NCBI GenBank assembly: GCA_029880755.1
Contig: JAOUNW010000066.1
Coordinates: forward strand, 1-11,073
Reading direction: 5' to 3'
DNA: 11,073 bases
Origin: Gammaproteobacteria bacterium
Lineage (GTDB): Bacteria; Pseudomonadota; Gammaproteobacteria; Acidiferrobacterales; SZUA-150
Shown here: positions 6,250 to 11,073 of the stretch, piece after piece
How the letters are laid out: each line of letters opens with the position of its first letter
Numbering within the stretch: position 1 is the stretch's first letter
Notes under the pieces: model-generated
Seen by the model: only the letters and a program-made list of their open reading frames with translations
Told to the model about the DNA's origin: nothing
Database searches by the model: none
Position numbers and translations under genes: made by a program

Positions 6250-6771
6250 ATGGACATCTTATTTCGTAGCGGACAACTGGATGATGTGCCCACCATTGTG
6301 GATCTGGTGGAGTCCGCCTACCGTGGCGAAGCCAGCCGAGTCGGCTGGACCACGGAAGCTGATCTGCTTGGCGGTCAAAGGACTGATGCGCAGGAGGTCA
6401 CGCAAATTATCAATGATGCCGAAAGCCATGTCATTTTGGCTGAACTGAAAGGCCGGATTATTGCAACCGTACATCTAAAATGTTCACAAAAACGATGCGA
6501 GTTAGGCATGCTTGCGGTGAAACCGGAACTCCAAAACCAGGGAATTGGTAGATCCATACTGGAGCAGGCGGAGCGCTATGCCATGGAGGTATGGCTTTGT
6601 GACAGTATGCAAATGGCGGTCATAGTGCATCGCCATGAATTAATCGCCTGGTATCGGCGCTTGGGCTACCAGCAAAACGGGGAATTCCGACCCTTTCCCT
6701 ACGGCGACGAACGCTATGGATTGCCCAAACGGAGCGACTTGCGTTTTTTGATGCTGGCAAAACGGCTCTAG
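6250..6771 (+). CDS. GNAT family N-acetyltransferase
   Basis: A 173-residue protein with the GNAT fold. The acetyl-CoA binding motif A is seen at 86-104: GMLAVKPELQNQGIG, with Q95-x2-G98-x-G100, preceded by strands VILAELKGRIIATVHL. The C-terminal motif B region LIAWYRRLGYQQNGEFRPFP (131-150) has the usual Y-x-R-x-G-[FY] signature. GNAT enzymes transfer an acetyl group to an amine, but the substrate cannot be told from sequence. The ATG at 6250 follows the antitoxin-like stop by nine bases, all T-rich, with no Shine-Dalgarno site, so translation probably relies on coupling. It lies 61 bases before mtnB and is likely part of the same transcript. Its size and complete core argue against a GNAT toxin of the TacT type, although this cannot be excluded. 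Confidence 0.85.
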   Translation: MDILFRSGQLDDVPTIVDLVESAYRGEASRVGWTTEADLLGGQRTDAQEVTQIINDAESHVILAELKGRIIATVHLKCSQKRCELGMLAVKPELQNQGIGRSILEQAERYAMEVWLCDSMQMAVIVHRHELIAWYRRLGYQQNGEFRPFPYGDERYGLPKRSDLRFLMLAKRL

Positions 6772-6832
6772 CTATTCCCCCTTAATCCGGGAACGGGGTA
6801 ACATCAGCCTGTTCCAAAATGAAAGTAATATT

Positions 6833-7441
6833 ATGAGTGAGTTTACACGGCTAGCCCTGGAGCTGGTGGAGGCGGGCAGGCAATTACATAGCAGAGGTCT
6901 GGTGCCGGCCACCAGCGGCAACCTGTCTGCCAGGATGTCGGATGGGACCGTGGCAATTACTGTATCGGGAAAACACAAGGGCCAGCTGCAGGAGCAGGAT
7001 ATCATGCTGGTTGATAAACACGGCTGCTCATTAGATGATCGAAAGCCATCGGCGGAAACCTTGCTCCATACCTCTTTATACGCCCGTTATCCGGATGCAA
7101 GCGCGGTATTACATCCGCACTCTGTCAACTCAACTCTGATTTCGCGCCTTTGCGAGGATTGGTTGAACTTGGGGGACTATGAAATTCTCAAGGCATTCCC
7201 GGATATTCATACTCACCAGTGTCAGATATCAGTTCCTATTTTTACTAATGATCAGGATGTCGCCCGTCTTTCCACCAAGGTGGATACTTGTTTATCCGGG
7301 ATGGACATCGCTGTAGGTTATTTAATTCGTGGGCATGGTTTTTATACCTGGGGATCCAGCGTGGCTGATGCCATGCGCCATCTTGAGGCGCTTGAGTTTA
7401 TGTTTGAATGCGAATTACGGTTAAGGGAGATCGCGAAATGA
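6833..7441 (+). CDS. mtnB: Methylthioribulose-1-phosphate dehydratase
   Basis: A 202-residue cytosolic enzyme of the class II aldolase fold that dehydrates 5-methylthioribulose-1-phosphate to the diketo phosphate in methionine salvage. Family marks include PATSGNLSARM (25-35), VSGKHKG (44-50), SAETLLHTSLYARYPDASAVLHPHS (73-97) with the Zn-binding pair H94 and H96, and RGHGFYTWG (166-174) with the third Zn ligand H168. Glu76 fits the catalytic acid position. Length is normal for the family. The start ATG at 6833 gives the expected N-terminus; ribosome binding site is weak. The stop overlaps the mtnD start as ATGA, so the genes are co-translated. Neighbours mtnD and mtnC fix the assignment against L-fuculose-phosphate aldolase relatives. 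Confidence 0.95.
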   Translation: MSEFTRLALELVEAGRQLHSRGLVPATSGNLSARMSDGTVAITVSGKHKGQLQEQDIMLVDKHGCSLDDRKPSAETLLHTSLYARYPDASAVLHPHSVNSTLISRLCEDWLNLGDYEILKAFPDIHTHQCQISVPIFTNDQDVARLSTKVDTCLSGMDIAVGYLIRGHGFYTWGSSVADAMRHLEALEFMFECELRLREIAK

Positions 7442-7998
7442 CAGCATTAACGATATATAACGAGCAGGGTATTCAGCAGAAGGAATCGGTGGAGGATTTT
7501 GCGTTAATAGCAAAAACCTTGAGCAAAATCGGTGTGCAACTGGAACGCTGGGAAGCCAATCAGCCTCTGTCCGTCGATGCGGATCAGGAGGAAGTGCTGG
7601 CGGCCTATGATACCGCTATCAAGAAGTTAAATACCCAGTATGGATTCCAGTCGGTTGATGTAGTGGCGCTCCGGCCGGACAATCCACAAAAAGCCGAATT
7701 TCGGCAAAAGTTTCTGGCGGAACATACGCACGCGGATTTTGAAATACGTTTTTTTGTCGATGGAAGCGGACTGTTTTACTTGCACGTGAATGACAATGTA
7801 TACCTGGTACTGTGCGAGAAAGGTGATCTTATTAGCGTCCCAGCTAACACCACGCACTGGTTTGACATGGGCGAAAACCCAAACTTTAAGTGTATTCGTT
7901 TATTTACCACCAAGGATGGTTGGCTGGGCGATTTTACCGGTAGTGACATAGCGAAACGATTCCCAGATTTTGATAGTCATATCGCAGCCATCGCATGA
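7438..7998 (+). CDS. mtnD: Acireductone dioxygenase
   Basis: A 186-residue cupin-fold metalloenzyme. It oxidises acireductone with O2 to the keto acid precursor of methionine plus formate (Fe form) or to an off-pathway product (Ni form). Metal ligands are seen as H96-x-H98-x3-E102 in AEHTHADFEIRFF and H140 in TTHWFDMG; these numbers agree with those reported for the Klebsiella enzyme. The start is the ATG at 7438, which overlaps the mtnB stop as ATGA and has AGGGAGA seven bases upstream; an in-frame codon at 7408 would extend it into mtnB and is not supported. The stop overlaps mtnC by ATGA. Third enzyme in the chemical order although second in the gene order. Confidence 0.96.
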   Translation: MTALTIYNEQGIQQKESVEDFALIAKTLSKIGVQLERWEANQPLSVDADQEEVLAAYDTAIKKLNTQYGFQSVDVVALRPDNPQKAEFRQKFLAEHTHADFEIRFFVDGSGLFYLHVNDNVYLVLCEKGDLISVPANTTHWFDMGENPNFKCIRLFTTKDGWLGDFTGSDIAKRFPDFDSHIAAIA

Positions 7999-8678
7999 TC
8001 AAGGCTGTTGTCACGGATATCGAAGGGACCACATCATCCCTTTCTTTTGTGAAAGATGTTTTGTTCCCGTATGCCCGCACACACATAGGTGATTACCTGC
8101 GCCAGCATGCGGATGATCCTCGGGTTGCTTCTCTCATCGAAGATGTCAAAAAAGAAGCTAATCAGGAGTTATCTTTGGAGAGAGTGATTGACCAGCTTAT
8201 TCGGTGGATTGATGAGGATAAAAAAATTACGCCGCTGAAGTCCTTGCAGGGCATGCTATGGGAATCGGGGTACAAAAACGGCGATTTCCAGGGGCATATT
8301 TACGAAGATGCCAAAGAGGTGCTTGAGACCTGGCACAAGCAAGGGCTTAGGTTATACGTTTATTCTTCAGGCTCCGTTTACGCACAGAAACTGCTGTTTG
8401 GATACACCAGATATGGTGATCTGAATTATTTGTTTTCAGGGTATTTTGATACAACAATCGGAGCAAAAATCGATTCGCATTCCTATAAAAAGATTGTCGA
8501 AACCATAAATCTGGCGCCTGAACAAATTTTGTTTCTATCTGATATCGAAAAGGAGTTGGATGCCGCGGCAGAAGCGGGAATGAAAACCATCTGGCTGGTT
8601 AGAGGTGGTCCCATTCATAACGACGCTTCCCACGCTCAGGTGCCGGATTTTCTGTCGATCCCCGGTAAAGACATGTAA
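7995..8678 (+). CDS. mtnC: Enolase-phosphatase E1
   Basis: A 227-residue HAD-superfamily enzyme that both enolises and dephosphorylates the diketo-methylthiopentane phosphate made by MtnB, producing acireductone for MtnD. Motif I is VVTDIEGTTSS, with nucleophile D8 and E10 in place of the usual second Asp, which is the signature of this family. Motif II is SSGS at 124-127, the Lys of motif III is in SYKKI (163-167) and motif IV is SDIEKELDAA at 182-191. Length is typical. The ATG at 7995 overlaps the mtnD stop. It ends the operon; the next gene begins 101 bases later behind its own Fur-type promoter. No terminator is seen directly after it, so some read-through is possible. Confidence 0.96.
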   Translation: MIKAVVTDIEGTTSSLSFVKDVLFPYARTHIGDYLRQHADDPRVASLIEDVKKEANQELSLERVIDQLIRWIDEDKKITPLKSLQGMLWESGYKNGDFQGHIYEDAKEVLETWHKQGLRLYVYSSGSVYAQKLLFGYTRYGDLNYLFSGYFDTTIGAKIDSHSYKKIVETINLAPEQILFLSDIEKELDAAAEAGMKTIWLVRGGPIHNDASHAQVPDFLSIPGKDM

Positions 8679-8716
8679 GTGTTGTTATTTGAGGGATCCT
8701 TTTTATAGGGTAAGGC

Positions 8717-8745
8717 TTGTAAATGGTAATGATTCTCATTATTAT
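8717..8745 (+). promoter_or_regulatory. Promoter with overlapping Fur box before the di-heme gene
   Basis: TTGTAA (8717-8722) and TATTAT (8740-8745) are separated by 17 bases and form a good sigma-70 promoter, matching TTGACA in four and TATAAT in five positions. Between and over the -10 lies GGTAATGATTCTCATTATT (8725-8743), which matches the 19-bp consensus GATAATGATAATCATTATC in 15 positions. Its core AATGATTCTCATT is nearly palindromic. A repressor bound here would block polymerase, so iron repression by Fur is predicted. An alternative upstream pair, TTGTTA (8682-8687) and TATAGG (8704-8709), would place the box just after the start site with the same effect. Confidence 0.75.
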
Positions 8746-8779
8746 CTGCATCCATGATTTGGAATTAGAGTAGTTGGGT

Positions 8780-9925
8780 ATGTTTAATACGATGTTCCCA
8801 GGCCGTGTAGTCGGTCTGGTGTTTGTTTTGTCGGGATTATTGGTAACCGGTGTGGATCTATCCCAGGCAGCCGGGATTGAGGGCCTGAAACAGTCGCTGG
8901 GAAAGCGCCTATTTTTTGAAGAGAATTTATCCAGTCCGGTCGGGCAATCCTGCGCCAGCTGTCACAGTCCCTCCCATGGGTTTGCTGACCCCAGGGGCAA
9001 AGCGGTTTCTGAAGGCGCGCATCCTGGTCGTTTTACCTCCCGCAATGCCCCGACAGTTGCCTACGCAATGTTTGCTCCGAAACGTCACTGGAATACCGTA
9101 GATCAGGTTGAAGTGGGTGGCTACTTCTACGATGGACGGGCCGACTCTTTGGAGGAGCAGGCAGCCGGCCCGTTAATGGGGCAGGTAGAAATGGCAAATA
9201 CCGGCAAGCAGGCCATAGTCAGTCGCTTGCGTAAGCTGGGTTATTCGCCGGCATTTCGGCAAATTTATGGCCATGAGGCTCTTAAGGATGCCGAGACCGG
9301 TTTTTCTCAGTTGACAGAGGTGATTGCTAGTTATGAACGAAGCAGTGAAGTTAACGCCTTCAACTCAAAATACGATCACTATCTCGCAGGAAAGGCTCGG
9401 TTAACAGACCAGGAACTGCGTGGCCTGAGACTGTTCGAGGACGAAGACAAAGGTAATTGTGCCGCATGCCATCCAAACAAGCCTGCTATCACTGGTGCGC
9501 CACCGCTGTTTACAGATTTCACATACGACAATCTTGGTATTCCTGTCAATTCAGATAACCCTTTTTTGACAATAGACAGAAAATTTAATCCTGTAGGGAA
9601 AGAATTTGTGGACCTGGGCCTGGGTAGCGTAACAGGGAAACAAGACGATAAAGGAAAGTTTAAAGTGCCGACCTTGAGAAATCTCGAGAAGACCGCTCCC
9701 TATATGCATAACGGTATTTTTAAAACTATGATGGAGGTCGTTGAATTTTATAACACCCGCGATGTTAGTGATAAATGGGGACCGGCGGAAGTTGAGGTTA
9801 ATGTAAATAAAGAAGAGCTGGGTGACTTAAAGCTCACAGAACAGGAAATGGAAGATTTAGTCTCTTTTCTGAGAACCTTGACAGATGGTTATGACTTGAC
9901 GGCGGAGAGAACCGAAAAATACTGA
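8780..9925 (+). CDS. Exported di-heme cytochrome c peroxidase/MauG-family protein
   Basis: A 381-residue protein. Residues 1-31 form a signal peptide ending in SQAAG, so it matures in the periplasm. Two c-type haem sites are present: CASCH at 58-62 and CAACH at 227-231, one in each half as in the bacterial cytochrome c peroxidase/MauG family. Other family marks are KRLFFEENLSS (42-52), SCHSPSHGFADP, FYDGRADSLEEQAAGPL (116-132), VPTLRNLEKTAPYMHNG (296-312) and a C-terminal EMEDLVSFLRTLT helix. It could reduce hydrogen peroxide or oxidise a protein or small substrate; the family does not tell. ATG 8780 is preferred to the in-frame TTG at 8774. Its promoter is overlapped by a Fur box, implying expression under iron limitation. 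It ends six bases from the stop of the convergent hydrolase gene. Confidence 0.92.
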   Translation: MFNTMFPGRVVGLVFVLSGLLVTGVDLSQAAGIEGLKQSLGKRLFFEENLSSPVGQSCASCHSPSHGFADPRGKAVSEGAHPGRFTSRNAPTVAYAMFAPKRHWNTVDQVEVGGYFYDGRADSLEEQAAGPLMGQVEMANTGKQAIVSRLRKLGYSPAFRQIYGHEALKDAETGFSQLTEVIASYERSSEVNAFNSKYDHYLAGKARLTDQELRGLRLFEDEDKGNCAACHPNKPAITGAPPLFTDFTYDNLGIPVNSDNPFLTIDRKFNPVGKEFVDLGLGSVTGKQDDKGKFKVPTLRNLEKTAPYMHNGIFKTMMEVVEFYNTRDVSDKWGPAEVEVNVNKEELGDLKLTEQEMEDLVSFLRTLTDGYDLTAERTEKY

Positions 9926-9931
9926 TACCGG

Positions 9932-10435
9932 TTAATAGAAAATATGCTCACCAATCCGAGCAACAGGCTTTTTGTATTTGGCCCATTTTGGCTTAATTGA
10001 TTTAGCGTGATAAAAGAGCGCCGATTTAGGTTCATAGTCATTCGGATTTTCATAAACGGTTTTTGCAATACCCCATGCCTGCTGCCAGGCCTCGCCTGTG
10101 GGTTTTGAGTAGGGTAATTCTGTCCAGGAGAAGGCGCTGACATAGCGTTTGCGAATGCGATCCCAGTTCGATTGATACACGACTTCACATATTGTATTTG
10201 GATAGTGTTTTGATTGAACTCTATTAATCGTCACTTTGGCGACAGCGACCTGCCCGGCTTGAGGTTCACCCCGTGCTTCGTGATAAACATTCAACGCAAG
10301 ACACATGAGATTGCGAATATCCCTTTTTTCCTCTAATGACAGGTGTGCGATATAGCTGATTGCGCCGATCACAGATGTGGCAACCAGAAGAAAGACTATA
10401 GGCCCCTTATTCCAGGTATGCCAATAAAAAGTCAT
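9932..10435 (-). CDS. Membrane-anchored SleB-type cell wall hydrolase
   Basis: With the start at 10435 the protein has 167 residues. Residues 11-31 (GPIVFLLVATSVIGAISYIAH) form one N-terminal membrane segment, placing the rest in the periplasm. Residues ~38-167 match the Hydrolase_2/SleB domain: LALNVYHEARGEPQAGQVAVAKV with catalytic Glu53 in YHEARGE, then INRV, YPNTICEVVYQ, ALFYHAKSIKPKWAK and a final RIGEHIFY. The family cleaves peptidoglycan glycan strands as a lytic transglycosylase-like enzyme; outside spore formers it serves in wall turnover. The frame is open up to an ATG at 10555 (207 residues), but none of the possible starts has a good ribosome binding site. The shorter one is chosen because the membrane helix then sits at the N-terminus and the upstream DNA is A/T-rich. 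The family is confident, the start is not. Confidence 0.85.
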   Translation of the reverse strand: MTFYWHTWNKGPIVFLLVATSVIGAISYIAHLSLEEKRDIRNLMCLALNVYHEARGEPQAGQVAVAKVTINRVQSKHYPNTICEVVYQSNWDRIRKRYVSAFSWTELPYSKPTGEAWQQAWGIAKTVYENPNDYEPKSALFYHAKSIKPKWAKYKKPVARIGEHIFY

Positions 10436-10803
10436 ATCGGCCCAACTGGCAGAAAAGGGGCTGGCAAGTCTCAGCGAGCGTAATTTATATAGAACATCAT
10501 CTAACATAATATAATAAAGACTGATAGAGTATTTCGATCCTATGGACAATGCCATATAGATTATTGGGGTCTCATCCCTGACGAGCGGGAGAGCTATTTG
10601 GCAATTGTACAGTATATGTAATAAATTTTAGCTGCGTTTATTAAGATCGCTATACATAAGATACTGAAAATACCTACGAGATCGCCATGATAATAGAGCG
10701 CCATAAACCGGAATTAACTGATATTGGAGATGTATAGTTCGTTCCCTGTAAAGGTGCTGCGCTTATTATAGTTATTATTTATTGACTTAACATACGATTA
10801 GTT
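10436..10803. other. A/T-rich divergent intergenic region
   Basis: This stretch should hold the promoters of the hydrolase (leftward) and the YdjM-like gene (rightward), unless the hydrolase starts at 10555. Leftward, TATAAA occurs near 10480-10485 on the minus strand without a clear -35. Rightward, TTGACT at 10782-10787 has no matching -10 before the ATG at 10804. No RNA gene, repeat, terminator or convincing operator was found, and short frames here (for example 16 codons from 10687) are not supported. Confidence 0.45.
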
Positions 10804-11073
10804 ATGGACATTATTACACAGGGCACGCTTGGTTGCGTGCTGGCGCAATCCGCAGCCAGACCCGGCGAAATACGGCAAGCAAGCATTATCGGAGCACTGT
10901 CCGGATTGTTGGCGGACGCTGATGTACTTATCCGTTCTTCGGAAGATCCATTACTTACCATCGAATTCCATCGTCATTTTACCCATTCTGTTTTTTTTAT
11001 TCCTTTTGGCGCCCTAATCGCCGCACTGATTATTTGGCCCTTTGTCAAACGACATATGGACTTTAAGAGGCTT
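10804..11073 (+). CDS. YdjM-family membrane-bound metal-dependent hydrolase, 3' end missing
   Basis: Ninety codons are open from the ATG at 10804 to the window edge without a stop. The N-terminus MDIITQGTLGCVLAQSA, then GEIRQASIIGALSGLLADADVLI (21-43) and DPLLTIEFHRHFTHS (48-62), follows the pattern of the YdjM-like family (PF04307), whose hallmark is HR-x2-THS preceded by an acidic D-x-D motif. Residues ~64-81 are a membrane segment (VFFIPFGALIAALIIWPF). Members are predicted inner-membrane metal-dependent hydrolases of poorly known substrate; E. coli YdjM is SOS-regulated, but no LexA box is visible here. The usual P-D-x-D reads A-D-A-D in this copy. Ribosome binding site is weak. Identification is firm, extent is partial. 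Confidence 0.85.
   Translation, partial: MDIITQGTLGCVLAQSAARPGEIRQASIIGALSGLLADADVLIRSSEDPLLTIEFHRHFTHSVFFIPFGALIAALIIWPFVKRHMDFKRL

Noticed and set aside
6775..6798. C-rich/G-rich pairing (TTCCC with GGGAA) in the mtnB leader considered as an attenuator
   Set aside because: Only five base pairs with a nine-base loop, no U tract, and no resemblance to a SAM riboswitch.
7408..7437. Upstream extension of mtnD to 7408
   Set aside because: It would overlap mtnB by 34 bases, adds residues not found in the family, and removes the match of metal ligands to positions 96, 98, 102 and 140.
10605..10625. Possible LexA box near the YdjM-like gene
   Set aside because: TACAGTATATGTA has an ACAG-like half but lacks the CTGT-N8-ACAG layout on either strand, and it lies about 180 bases from the start codon.
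10687..10737. 16-codon frame MIIERHKPELTDIGDV
   Set aside because: Too short, with only a weak ribosome binding site and no terminator or conserved context to support it.

Overview
The window looks like a chromosomal segment of a gammaproteobacterium, probably free-living or marine. The evidence is moderate base composition, TPMT-type methyltransferase, a bacterial-type MtnB/MtnD/MtnC methionine salvage block, a DUF1451-like zinc ribbon, a SleB-like hydrolase, a YdjM-like membrane protein and a classical Fur operator. The species cannot be told from the sequence alone. No tRNA, rRNA, CRISPR array, insertion sequence or phage gene is visible.

Layout. (1) 1-1128, plus strand: the 3' part of a sialidase-like beta-propeller protein carrying a CxCC motif, followed with an ATGA overlap by an exported TlpA-like thioredoxin, closed by a strong hairpin. 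(2) 1250-3364, minus strand: a large exported 5'-nucleotidase-like metallophosphatase with two altered active-site motifs, convergent with the first block. (3) 3365-3740: a 376-base gap holding that gene's leader, a minus-strand terminator with no obvious parent gene, and a plus-strand -10 element beside a perfect palindrome. (4) 3741-5344, plus strand: a double zinc-ribbon protein, tpm, and a single-domain PilZ protein. (5) 5424-8678, plus strand: a conserved-looking hypothetical, an Xre/MbcA/ParS antitoxin-like protein, a GNAT acetyltransferase, then mtnB-mtnD-mtnC joined by ATGA overlaps. (6) 8780-9925, plus strand: an exported di-heme cytochrome c peroxidase/MauG-type protein preceded by a promoter whose spacer and -10 are covered by a near-consensus Fur box. 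(7) 9932-10435, minus strand: a membrane-anchored SleB-type cell wall hydrolase, convergent with only six bases between stops. (8) 10804 to the edge, plus strand: the N-terminal 90 codons of a YdjM-family membrane protein.

How they work together. MtnB, MtnD and MtnC catalyse successive steps that turn methylthioribulose-1-phosphate into the keto acid precursor of methionine; the kinase/isomerase steps (mtnK or mtnP, mtnA) are not here. MtnB dehydrates, MtnC makes the acireductone, MtnD oxidises it. The CxCC protein and the thioredoxin are almost certainly co-translated and may form an exported thiol-redox pair. The di-heme protein is predicted to be repressed when iron is plentiful. No obvious new multi-gene system is present; the most unusual items are the altered metallophosphatase, the orphan terminator with a small ORF, the toxin-less antitoxin-like gene in the salvage operon, and the Fur-controlled di-heme enzyme.
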